Below are positions 49,590 through 60,737 of a DNA stretch of 64,000 nucleotides, piece after piece (the stretch's first letter is position 1; each line of letters opens with the position of its first letter). The stretch lies in contig JAVHNS010000002.1 of assembly GCA_036872755.1 (NCBI GenBank), forward strand, positions 1,302,001 to 1,366,000. Direction: 5' to 3'. The notes beneath the pieces are model-generated. The model was given only the letters and a program-made list of their open reading frames with translations. It was not told the DNA's origin and ran no database searches. Source of the DNA: Orbilia blumenaviensis. Taxonomy: Eukaryota; Ascomycota; Orbiliomycetes; Orbiliales; Orbiliaceae. The translations under genes and the position numbers were made by a program.

Positions 49590-50449
49590 TCACCCCTTAT
49601 GGATCGGGTCTGACATTCCGCTGATCTGGGGGGCCTTGATTATACGCTGTAGGCTTAATATCTTCAGCACTGCGCCTATAAGGAGCAGCAAGGAAATCCC
49701 TAACGCTATACCCAATGCCACACCCACTGCCATTGTTTTTTTGCTCCATTCTTCCCTGGTCTGGGCTACGAGTTGGGGGCTAGCGCCGCTACCCGTAATA
49801 GTCAAGTATCGGTAATCAGTTCTGGTAGTTGTGCTTGTAGTGTAGATTGTGATGTAACTGTAGCTTGTGGTGTAGCTGTACCTTGTGGTGTAGCTGTACC
49901 TTGTGCTGGTCAACGTCACAGTCCTTGGGCTCCCCTCTATAGCATTGAATCCGGTTTGAATTGTAAAAAACGACCCACTGCTATTTTGGCAGCACTGCCT
50001 AGCGCGTCCACAGCACCATGTTGAGTCGTAACATTGGCCGAGTAGTATTCCACTATCGGGGAGCTCTGTATTCATGAATAATTATATTAGGCCATCTAAT
50101 TGCTGGTAGGTAAACCCAAATATTTCTATGTACACGTAGCGGGGTATTGGTTCCTACCGTTTTTGTTATTCTTGTCACTGCAAACATCGGCGCACTCGGG
50201 CGATTTCCAGGTTGAATCAGTGCACGACTCACGGGAAAACTTCCCATCATACTCATTCCAGCATAAGCCATTGTCGAAGCAGGTATTTCCTCTGTTACAG
50301 CATGCAGATTCTCCAGATCCCGAACGGCATGGGACGCCGTCGGGGGCAACATCTCCATTTGGATAGTAGCATGTCTGACAGAGTGACTTGGTTGAGAATT
50401 GGATTAACAATCCAAGTAAACATGTAATCCATATTCGGAGGTGCATCAT
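49590..50449 (-). CDS. Cysteine-rich secreted-type single-span membrane protein
   Basis: Two exons, 50449-50158 and 50065-49590, encode 255 residues. A signal peptide (about 1-25) leads to CYYPNGDVAPDGVPC, a short Cys-rich outer domain with about fourteen cysteines (ACCNRGNTC, STWCCGRARQCC). This start pattern is widespread in uncharacterised filamentous-fungal surface proteins. A repetitive Thr/Tyr/Ser stretch follows with TRYSYTT, TRYSYTT, TSYSYIT units, then a membrane helix (TMAVGVALGIALGISLLLLIGAV) and a 25-residue tail. An alternative ATG lies one codon downstream. It may act as a wall or surface sensor, but that is only by analogy of layout. Confidence 0.8.
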
Positions 50450-50961
50450 GGTAGACTTCGTAGGTGGGTTAACATAGATACGGACGGTTTCAGGATGGTT
50501 GTACTAGGAAAACTTTTCGTGAAAAGAGGGGATTATATTTCTACTGCCAAATCTTGAAGCCTCACGGCTGGTTACCTTCTTTGATTAGACAATTCGCAAG
50601 TTATGGGGGGCCACACGGTATAGAGCTCTTGGCTTCGTTGATTTATACATGCACGCTCGCCAATGATCCCCTGTAATTGGCTCTGGTATCGCTGATAATG
50701 CATCACGAAATTTGGCTTGCGAGGCTGGAGAATTCTACTCTTCAAAACCCCCCCCCTCTCGCCACCACATTTCGCATCTAGAGGGTAGTTTTTTGCGAAA
50801 AGTGTGCAGCTATACAGTGCCTATTATAAATATCTATGCACAGCGGTCTCGAAGCACTGTCCTTAGGTTGAAATTACGAAATTATATGATCTGGACTCTG
50901 ATTCTCAGACGAATACTGAAGCCCTGCATGTTCAACCTCAACCCGAACTTTGGAAGCCGTG

Positions 50962-50962
<1 letters not shown>

Positions 50963-51002
<40 letters not shown>
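50963..51002. repeat. (TG)20 microsatellite
   Basis: An uninterrupted 40-base TG run seen directly. Confidence 0.95.
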
Positions 51003-51005
<3 letters not shown>

Positions 51006-54000
51006 TTTAAGAAAACAGGCACTAAGGCGGCAGAGTCTCGGCACTGGTTCTTGGAGATAACCATATAAACAACCACATATCGTGGGGGCTTGTTATGAGA
51101 CCAAGACGCCACAATAGCTGATAGTGAGTGTTGGATTCGAATATGGTCGTATGATATCGTATCAAAGAAATATCCAGTCTGGATTTTTCATTAGGGAGGA
51201 TGTCGTCCGATACGCCAGTAACCGCTAGCTGGGAAAACAGTGCTGCTTTTGTTGTATAGCGTGCACGTATGTGAGAACAATTCGTACACATGACTAGCTT
51301 GTGAATAAAAATTTGCACCGGGTTTTACAAGTGCCAGAGTTTTAACATTCTTTCTGCAGGAACCAGGTCATCTTCTCCACATACTCCACAAAAGGAAACC
51401 TGGTCGAGCTGAATATATTACATTGCCAAAAGTATTTATCAGCATGTGAGTTGCGGCTCCTCCAACCCGGTCGCCTTTTGAAAACTCTGTTTTGGGGGTT
51501 GGTTGTCCCAAGGCAAACCTCTTCTTTGTCGTCTTGTTGACAAAGCTGGGTGCATTAATAAGCCCATTAAGGCTGTCGTATTTTTGGACATTGTTCGTAA
51601 GCTCTGATCGTTGTGATGATGTTCAGTCCCTTGGTTTGTTGAGAGACTGGCGCAAGCAGTCAATGAGAGACATTCCCTAAATTGTGCATACACGTTATGC
51701 AAGAATCGGACCAAAGAAGATGCGAGTTCAAAGCATATCGATCCTTCGATAGTTGTATTCGTCAGTGCACAGAATTTCCTGCAATGTTTGCATTTTTTTC
51801 CAGGTTGGCGGCGCCATACGCAATTCCCAAAAGAATTTTCTTCGTCTCAGTTCAGTAAGGTTGTTTGAAAAAACATCGTAAAATGGAGAATCAATTAGAA
51901 ATCCCTTTTTTCCTTCTCTGCAGGCAAGATGCGGGTAGCTGCAGTAAGGCTCAAGGATATAGCACTGGAAAGAACATTCAAAGCAGTATCATGACATCAG
52001 GTCAATGCGTGAAACAGGGGACACAGGGCTAGCTTCAATGGATATGTGCAAGTGGCTGTTGCTAATGGGAATTACCGCCCTGCTGCATGGGGGATGGCAT
52101 CACTTATCGGTTGATGTGAAGATTATGGTGGCACTCAGCTAACCTTTTCCCTGAGGCTCTATTCGAGGCTCAGAGTGGTCTCGTTGGAACCAGACAGCTC
52201 AGAGGCGGTGCAAAAACGTTCGCCAAAAAGAGGGACTGGGGTAAGATCGCTTCCTTCCTAAATTGGATTCACCAAGCCGGGTCACTGCCACCCTTCTCGG
52301 TTGGCGACAGACGGCCCCGAACAACAACTGGGAAGCTTCAAGTAGGATTCCCGTATGTTGGCTTCCGTCCGAATTTCGTCGGCTCCCTGCTTCGGTTTTT
52401 CTTGAGAGTCATCGGCGGAGCGTGACTTCGGTGCGTCTTGGAAGGAAGCGTCAAAGATCGGTTAGACCGTTCCATATTGAGAGCTCAGAGTAAGCAGCGG
52501 CAGATTTTGCGACTGGATAAGAGCGCAAATGGCCATTGGTGAGATTCACACCACGAGGGGATTGGCGATGGACTTCATCGACGAGTAGGAAGATCTCAGC
52601 TTGAGAAAAGATACCCTGATGACTCACGCTGCTTTAGTTTTTCCCACTGCATGACAGAAGCCACGGCTAAAGGTGTCACGGGTAGCCCGCCGTCTTGTTG
52701 GATACGTCCGAGTGTGTGCAGCTCGGAACAAAAGCGCAAAGTAACCCCACAAAAGTTCTAGGAACTTGCCACAGTTTTCCCTCGAAATCTTTATCGATAG
52801 AGGAGAGCTCGAGTGGGGAATTGGAACAACCAGTCATTTTCCCAGTTTCTCGACCGGGAAGCAGCAAATGTGAAGCTTCCAGATTTCCGGTACATGGGGG
52901 TACCTGCGGCGCACTTGTGTTCAAAGCCTGGATAGTGGGTATTATTTAGCTGCGATGTTGCACAAAGTCGCCGCCTGGCCCACTGTTATCGATACCCAGG
53001 GTAGATGTTAACCGAGCGGGATAATGGCATTGCCCAATTTTGCTCCCTAGCCGGAAGGGGTTATCATATTGACTCTTTCTTGGAATCGAGATCCCGTTAA
53101 CTTCAGCTGAACATGGACATCCAAATATCCCGCGTACGAGAACAATACGAAATGCCGTGTAATATAATCTTTTCTGATATACTCTATACCATAAGAGTAT
53201 GGGACCAACGGTCTCATACCCCCACAGCAAGGAATTTGTAACGTTACTGTCTTGCTGACAGGCTCTTTGAAGCATATATTCTGTGATGCATTGTAATCTT
53301 TCGTGTCTTGTAGAACGCGTAGACTCTAGACAGGCCTCCCAAAAGTCACCCATATGCTGATGAAGACTGGGTGCCTGTAAAGCTGCCTTAGGCCTGTTCG
53401 CTTATGGAGAACCCTGCGACTTTGGGCTGGCCTCAGGCTCCTAAAGATCTCTCCCGAACAAGATTTGCGACGGAAGGAAACGAGCGAATTAGAAAATGCG
53501 GTGGGAGCATTCGTAATCGATTGATCGAGCGCTGTATACATGTAGACGGGATGGCTGAGCGCTCATCACATACATCTCGGGTCGCAGGTCTAGTAACCAA
53601 AGACTGATGCTGTGCATTTCCGTCGAAGTGCATTGCGCATGTGTCCTTAGTGGGTTTACAAAGTTCGCTAATGTGATCAATCATGTCTTATGCCGAAAGA
53701 TGTCGAGGCCAATCCCGACAAGAGGTATCGGAGTTGAGGGTCTATTTCCCCTGCAAGTTTGATTTCGTCCAGAAGCTACGATGACTCGATCCTTCACACT
53801 AAAAAATGTCGAAACCCGTGGATCGTCTACAAACAACTGTTGGACTCCGGTCCTTTTTACCGTAGACGGCATAAACGGACCTTTTGATTTTTCTCAGGCG
53901 CGGGGGAAAAAGTACAGTCATCTCATCGGGTACTTTTGGGATACCTTTGCGAAACCTATAATGAACTATCGATAAGGAGTCATCGTCATCAGTGAAACTC

Positions 54001-54474
54001 GATCGAGTATGAAAAACCTGTCCTCGAGGACCAGACATTGTACACACGTAATTATTTAATGCTATGGGCTCTGTGGTTCGTATCTTCGTACCTTGTGATG
54101 TCCCTGAAATACTCCCTACGATCTTGCAGGTTTCTTGTAAATTCATGAATTCATATCTTTAGAAAACTTGAACTCAGAAAAGTGAGACGGAGCCTCACCT
54201 GTGGCGGTGTCTACTATGTATGGGTTGGGACCGTGCACGGGTCGCAAGTCTGACCCCGCGGGAGGCCCAGGGCCCAGCGGCGGCGCAGTGCAAATTGTTT
54301 GTGGGAAGCAAGCAATTATTATTAGGATTGCAGGTTGCGTGAAAGCAGGTGCTTCATGAAGCAGAGTCTGCTTTCCTTTTTCTGAACCGACCCAACCAGG
54401 TTTTACTGACTCTGGCAAGTGTGTACTTACGTATGTAAGTACCTCTCAGGTACTTCCACAGCAAATGGTCTTTG

Positions 54475-54502
54475 CACACACACACACACAGAGAGAGAGA
54501 GA
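54475..54502. repeat. (CA)8(GA)6 compound microsatellite
   Basis: Two adjoining dinucleotide runs seen directly. Confidence 0.95.
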
Positions 54503-55218
54503 ACAAGCATGTCATATGCTAGGCAAGCAAAAAAGTTCATTTGAGTCGGTCAAAGTCGAAAGTTATTGCTTTTGCCTAGGTGTGTGCGATTCTTACGTAT
54601 CCTGGCGGGTTGGCCGCAAGTTTTTATTCCTTTACTGGTGAGAGCGTGTGACAGGGCTATCCCACCCCGAAGTCGCCATGCATGTCTGGCCAGGGTGCAG
54701 ATTGAGGGCGGGAGTCGCAAGCTCCAACGGTGTGCCTTGAGGGCGCCCTTCTTTTTTTTTTTCTCCCTCTGCATGGTCTAGTCTCAGACTGTCTTCGTCT
54801 CAAGGGTGAATGGAAAGTACAATGTACTAAGCAAGCAAACAGGCAATTCAGTCGGTCGGCCAGCCAGTATACTGAAGTGGATCCTTCCATTCATTTGTAT
54901 GATGTACCCATCCATCCATCCACCCACCACACCCACCCTGCCCATTCCCGCACTGATTCTCCCTGTGACGGTGCCGGGCAGTGCGTGCATCTGTCCTGGT
55001 CGAAAAGTCGATTGACCAGAGTAAGTAAGAAACGGGAACTGCGCCTGGCCGTCGAGTCGAACCAGTCATAGATCCTGGCGAGGTCTCTTCTGGCTAGCCA
55101 TTCTGCGCCTGCAGGTATCTCGAGCAGATGGCTTAAATAACCCACCTCCCTCCCTATCAACGGATCCATATCATATCCTCTTTCTACTTCTGTATTCAGC
55201 ATCATCGATCTCTATTGC

Positions 55219-56607
55219 ATGCATCCGACCAAGTTCAATCCGACCTCTAAGAACAAGTCCAACATTCCAATCCTGCCCTCACCCTACAGCGCTCCATATA
55301 AATTCAACACGGCAGCCTCGTTCGAGTTCCCAACCACAACTCCAACACTCGCAACGCAACCGTACCACCCGACTTCAACTTCAAACTTGAAAGTAAATTC
55401 ACACTCGCTACAACAGGGTCTATATCAGCAGGCACTCGAGCGCTCAACCTCCATATCTGCCAGATCCTCATTTCGTTCTCATAAAGCCGACGCAATTTCT
55501 TCTCATACTCAGCAAGCTCCTGTCCATCTAGACTTGCAATCCCCAGACTATCCGTATTACTATTACTACTATAATCAACCCAAAATGGCTGCCTATCCAA
55601 GAGACATTCCAGCTTGGGCTGGTCAATCCCAGGCCGCTTACTACTACACCGCTCCACCCGCTTCCCACGTCCCTCTTTCTTCTTCCCCAAGAGCCCTTAT
55701 GGCTCCAAGATCTTCTCCATCTGCCTACGACCACGTACTTCCATCCATGATGCCACATGCAACCATCCCAGAATCGTACATGCATCAGACTTTCCGGGAT
55801 TTCGCCTCTCATGCCTATCGCTGTGATGTCTGCTACGATCCACTCAGAGTACACCTGGAGGGACGACAGCTCTGCCACAAGGGACACAAATTGGCTAAGA
55901 AAGTTTCCAAGGCTCTCTACGAGGAGGCCAATGAGAAATACCGCCGCTCTAAGTCGAGCCGTCGAAGGGCAGATGGATGGCAATCGATCGAAGTCGACAT
56001 CCCCAAGGGATGCGAAGTAGTTCGTGCCCTCATCAATGCCATGGAGCGGGGTCTCAATGTCAACTCTCGTCCAGAGTCCACCATTCCAGCCCCACCTACT
56101 CCAGCCACCCCAACCTCGAGGGCATATTTTGATGATGCTCTGTACGCTCAGTATCAACGCCGGCCCGGTCCATCCTCTGATGAGGAGCTCTACTCCCGCT
56201 CCCGCTCCCGCCACCGTGAGGAGCCAGAAGCCGGCGTCCGATCCCGCTCTACAAAACGTAGCTCTTCTGTAGGCAACGCCGGACGCAAGCCAATCATCGT
56301 CGGCATCCAAGAACGAGAACGCCGACCATACGGTGGCGCCAACTCTAGCAACGGATCCACTGACAGCGGCTATGACACCGCTCCAGGATCCCCTGATAAC
56401 TTCCGTCGAGGTTCTCAATACGCTCAGGACATGAAGCGACGCAAGGAGCATCCAAAGTCCATCCTTAAGAAGTCCATTTCCTTCGAACGGGAGCACCTTC
56501 TCGAGAAGGAACCAAAAACCCCACGCTCCCCCACAAAACCCAGCAACCAAGAGAAATATGTAGTGTTCAATATTTCTGGAGAATGCCTCGCCCCCGGCTT
56601 CGACTAA
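55219..56607 (+). CDS. Ser/Arg/Tyr-rich protein with a C-x2-C-x13-C-x3-H motif, function unknown
   Basis: A single exon encodes 462 residues. The first 180 residues are Ser/Pro/Thr/Tyr-rich, with a run of six Tyr at about 113-118. A compact segment at 197-245 has YRCDVCYDPLRVHLEGRQLC-type spacing: Cys202, Cys205, Cys219 and His223, which could hold one zinc. A conserved-looking helix follows (DIPKGCEVVRALINAMERGLN), then Arg/Ser-rich disorder (SRSRSRHRE, VRSRSTKRSSS) and Lys-rich PKSILKKSISFERE near the end. The ATG at 55219 is the first in frame. A second at Met123 (MAAYPRDIP) would remove the least structured part and could be the true start. No signal peptide or membrane span is present, so nuclear or cytoplasmic location is likely. 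I do not recognise the family. Confidence 0.75.
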   Translation: MHPTKFNPTSKNKSNIPILPSPYSAPYKFNTAASFEFPTTTPTLATQPYHPTSTSNLKVNSHSLQQGLYQQALERSTSISARSSFRSHKADAISSHTQQAPVHLDLQSPDYPYYYYYYNQPKMAAYPRDIPAWAGQSQAAYYYTAPPASHVPLSSSPRALMAPRSSPSAYDHVLPSMMPHATIPESYMHQTFRDFASHAYRCDVCYDPLRVHLEGRQLCHKGHKLAKKVSKALYEEANEKYRRSKSSRRRADGWQSIEVDIPKGCEVVRALINAMERGLNVNSRPESTIPAPPTPATPTSRAYFDDALYAQYQRRPGPSSDEELYSRSRSRHREEPEAGVRSRSTKRSSSVGNAGRKPIIVGIQERERRPYGGANSSNGSTDSGYDTAPGSPDNFRRGSQYAQDMKRRKEHPKSILKKSISFEREHLLEKEPKTPRSPTKPSNQEKYVVFNISGECLAPGFD

Positions 56608-58486
56608 ATGATAGCGACACGGACATCAAAGCCTTTTCACAGCAAAAGACTTCTATATACATCTATCCTTTGTATAAAGAACCTGGCCTGGCACAGTCTT
56701 GTCGCTCTAGTACCGGTACTTGGCATCAGTTTCCTTAGAGAAAGGAGACGATCACTACACCGTATTTGCAAAGCGCAACAGGTTGCCATGAAAAATCAGT
56801 CACCAGATCTTTAAAAGATCTTGGAAGTGTATTTTTTTTTCTTTTTGGCCAGGGCCTAAAGGAAAGCGCGAAACGAAAACGCCGACCTACAGCTTGCAGC
56901 CGGAGCAAGAACAGTGTTCTTCTCACCCTGCAACCAGGTCCGCTTTTCGGGGTTGTCTTTTTTTTACTATCCCCTTCAAAACTCCTCCAGCCGCACCTAT
57001 TACAGACGCAAGGCTTCTATCCTACGTAAGCTGCATTTTATCTTCATTTTAAAAGGCAAGCGAATATTACGAGGACTACGACCACTGCCCATAGGCGTGC
57101 TGACCACAAGAGTTTGGGATAATCTCACGACGAACGAAGATAAAAAAAACAATAAAAAAAAAATGGAAAGAAATAATCGAGTGAGAGTGAAATAAGTCTG
57201 GTTTGTGCTTACGCTGCAAATCCATTCTTTTTCATCAAAGTAAAACGGGCGTCATTTTGAAGCACTATTTGCTTGGTGGTTTTTTCTCACTACTACCCTT
57301 TCTTTTCTTTTTCTTTCTTCTTTCCTCAACAATATCTCGTCCCCGCGGCGAAAGAAGTGTAGCATTTGATATGAGGGACAGTTGATTTCTAATTCGTAAA
57401 GCAAAGAAAGAGAGGGAAAATACAAAAAAAGAAAAGAAGAAATAGATAGGCCGAGGAAGGGTTAGAACGGAGGGAGTGGGGATATGATTGGATGATTTGA
57501 TATTTTCAGTTGCATATGATTCGCAAGCGGGAAAAATTAAGAGGACGCTGCCCTTCGTCTCTTTTTCACTCCTGTCTGTTTCTGACGATTTGTATGTACA
57601 TCTACAAGCTCATTTTTAGTGTGCATATTGGTCTGTGTGGCCTCCATATTTTTTGGTTTTATTTTTTTTTCTTCCTGCCTGTTACCCGCACACCCTCTTA
57701 TGTTCCTTTTTTTACTGTTTCCTCGCTTGTTCCCGTTCAGCTGAAGATTTTTCGATCCCAAGTCCTTCTTTTGGGACCGGGCCTCTTTTCTCAAACATTC
57801 CAGCTTCTAGATTTGCTGGTTTGCTCTGCACATGACATAATTACCTTCAAATACCAAATACCAAAAAAAAAAAGGTTGAAACAAAAATCCATATTCTCCC
57901 CTAAAATAAGGAGTAAAAGACCTCTCCATTCGTAATGATAATATTACTTAACATGAAGCTTTCCATAATACGCAAGGACCGGTCGTACTTGTTACAAAGC
58001 GATTCTAACCCACCGTCTTAGTAACCAATCAAGAACTTCGAGCCTCGTACAAGTACCAAAAAAACCTTATGTGCATATGCATATGCGCATACAGGAGGGA
58101 AGGTATATTGGGATCTTAATATAATCTCTCCGGCTTTTTTCGCTCATACGGCCGTCGAAAGACTTTCAGCGGGCGCCGGCGGGAATTCCTTCGCTTTCTC
58201 TGTGTCTTCCTCCTCTTCCACCTTTCCACTCAAGTTTCGTCGCTAGCCGAGCCTCGAAAAATCAAAGAAAAGAAAAGACAAAAGGTGGGATGGATGGTGG
58301 GGTCCTGTTTTCTCCCTCTTTCTCTCTGTTCCCTTAAGTTAATAACCAGCTGCAAAAGAAAGAAGGGTGTTCCCGTCCCCCAGCTGACAGGGGTGACTAA
58401 CTAGCCTTTCCCACTTCCATGGGGCTTGCTAGGAAAGTGGCATCATTCAGAGAACATGGGGTTCGTTCCGTCTTCCTTTTGGTTCC

Positions 58487-58509
58487 TTTTTTTTTTTTTT
58501 TTTTTTTTT
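58487..58509. repeat. Homopolymer T run (23 bases)
   Basis: Seen directly. Runs of this length are prone to sequencing-length error. Confidence 0.9.
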
Positions 58510-59571
58510 CAAACTGTTTTCCAAGAGGAATGTGGGAATTTTCGTTAATTAATATTAAACCGGGGGGGGTAATGGTGGAGTCCCAGCTGTCAAAGCTCAA
58601 GAAAACAGATCGGAGAAACTTGTGTCAGCGATCCAAACCCATGGCAAGAGTAAAAAAGAAGGGCGGGAAGTGGAAAAAAAGAAGGAAGCTGTCGCTGTCA
58701 TGGGGCGCCTTTCCGCTGTTTAACGTTTCAGATCCTAATATCGTGAAAAGGCAGCCGGTTTCATCAATCAATTATTTAGACAATCAAAGCTTCCCTTTTG
58801 AAGGGAAGAAAGAGCGAAAGCCGATTTGTTCCTTTTACATCTGATCATGAACGATCTCCGTGTGCGAAAATGTCATTGGTTTCCACTAAGAGGGAAATAA
58901 AAATTAAGGGTGAACTAAATTCCTCGCATATGTAGGAACAGGAACAAAAAGGGAGGGGGAAGGGAACGAAAAGCATGATCTTGCGTGCATTTTGGTTTCT
59001 TTACGAATGATAGCCCAGCGATTTCGCCCGCGCGCCGGAGTATGTACATGAGCATGAAATTTGCATTGCATAAAAAGGTCGGTGGATCCGCCCTCGGAAT
59101 CGAATCAGGAGCTAGAGAAAGATACTAGAGGGAACCGATGCATATGTAGAGGTACTGGCTGTACTATCCAATCGCCTACCATGCATGCTAGAGGATGGTC
59201 AGACGACCCTGGTGTGGATCCCGAATTGCCTTTGCGACTTTTTCTCTCGCTCTCCTGTTGAATATTTTTTGGAGTTCGTGCGAAAACGAACTAGACGCTG
59301 GAAGATAGATGACAGCGCCTTGAATTCATTGGCTTTCGCACAAGAGTTGGATCATGGATCCATTATCCATTCATCCAATTGTCGCCGATAACTGGGTACT
59401 TAGTACCCTGGGTACGTTACCCACCAAGCAGGTGGCTCTCAATGGCATTGTGTTGTACCTGACGTCAGGCCGCTGAAACCTTGTGTGCGCTTATAATAAC
59501 GTCCGGAAGGCCAAAAGTGTAGCCAGGCTTGCGGTTAGAGAGACGTACTGCGACCCACAAAACCTCTTAAT

Positions 59572-59606
59572 ATAAGAATAATCTTGCACATTGATATTGA
59601 TTATCT
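59572..59606 (+). repeat. Direct repeat, copy 1
   Basis: Shares ATAAGAATAA at its left end and the 17-base exact core GCACATTGATATTGATT with copy 2, 1.13 kb away, same orientation. Confidence 0.7.
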
Positions 59607-60701
59607 AACGGTGTAAATTGACACTCGTCTACACCATTTTCTATACTGGTTTTGAGGGTAATGGTACTGGTTTGTAGCCTAGAATGCGAATGATATTGGC
59701 TGGAGGTAAGTGAGGAGAACTAGAAGAGGCAGTACCATGATCACGTGGCATGACATTATGCCGTTGTAGCTTATCTGCTCGGGCTGTTCGACAACACAAG
59801 CTAACTTGCACGCATCCTCTTATAAGTAGGAAACATATCGCAGAGTCGATACGGCGATTTGACGTGATCACTAGATCATCTTTACTATATATAGAGAGTA
59901 GATAGACAGGTTCTCTTCATTCTTCACTGATCAGCCTTATCACGATTGTCAACATGCGACATGCAACATCACGTCTGTCAATATCCCATCAACAAATATA
60001 CATTCTATCCAAGTCCGTAGAGCCCGGGCCTGCAGGCAGTCTGGACTCGAAGATAATTCCGACATTAGCATCTTGACTTCTAAGTTCCCGCAGCCTCGAA
60101 TAGCCCGTATATACTGAACCCCAAGGGCCAGTAATTTAGTAATTAGCTTTCAGAGTCTATATCTAATTAATAACTACAAATATCGTCTGGTATATAATTA
60201 ATGACCCACTACAATACCATGTTCAAAAACCTCATTGTCGCCGATGGGTTTTTGGACTCGTCCTACCACCGGCTGGTCCACTACAGGCTTTCAATATTGA
60301 CCGCAAATCTGAAGAAATGATTCCCGTAATATTCGCTGGGTATCTTTCCGGCTCAGCCTTTCTTAAATCGAAAGGGGACAGAAGCAGAATGTTGTGCAGG
60401 CCCAATGGGGTATTTGCGGCGCCACGCCCTGCTGCCCGCTGTGTCCATGATAGATCTTCCATATGAATATCTTGCCTCCGAAATTTGGGATTGAAGTGGC
60501 ATGCTATAACTCTAATCGCTACGGGGAATAGTCTCCATTCCCTTCCTGTATAGTACACGAGGCTGTAGTAAGGGGACATATTAGATAGCGATAAACCTAT
60601 CGAATTTTGTGATTCTAACAATTCTATAAAGCCTCTTTGATATTAATCCCGCTTGGGGGGGTTCTAGAGATAATTGGGAGGAGTAAAGTATATTTGCATC
60701 G

Positions 60702-60737
60702 ATAAGAATAAAACTCGCACATTGATATTGATTGTCT
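60702..60737 (+). repeat. Direct repeat, copy 2
   Basis: Matches copy 1 with one or two differences and a one-base gap outside the exact core. Forty bases downstream is CCTATAAAAG, a TATA-like word. Confidence 0.7.

Larger units (their letters stand above)
50450..55218. other. Gene-poor region with microsatellites
   Basis: About 4.8 kb without a gene I can support. It contains (TG)20 at 50963 and a CA/GA tract at 54475. Open frames at 52946-53353 (-), 53799-54146 (-) and 54143-54418 (-) were examined and rejected. The last 300 bases, with CCATCCATCCACCCACC-type C-rich words, are probably the promoter and leader of the next gene. Confidence 0.5.

Noticed and set aside
52946..53353. Minus-strand open frame of 135 residues with ATG
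   Set aside because: No signal peptide, domain or codon signal; surrounded by similar random frames.
53799..54418. Two overlapping minus-strand frames, the first with a signal-peptide-like hydrophobic stretch (ILIIIACFPQTIC)
   Set aside because: No ATG precedes the hydrophobic stretch in frame. The only upstream ATG leads through the CA/GA microsatellite in another frame.
55528..56550. Long minus-strand open frame (340 codons) opposite the Ser/Arg-rich gene
   Set aside because: A mirror of the biased codon use of the plus-strand gene, which has the better protein composition and the single coherent frame.
58419..58844. Plus-strand open frame of 141 codons
   Set aside because: It reads through the 23-base T run as a Phe block and has no coherent domain.
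60232..60579. Minus-strand open frame starting MSPYYSLVYYTGREW
   Set aside because: No family resemblance and no splice or promoter evidence. Kept only as a remark because it lies between the two direct repeats.
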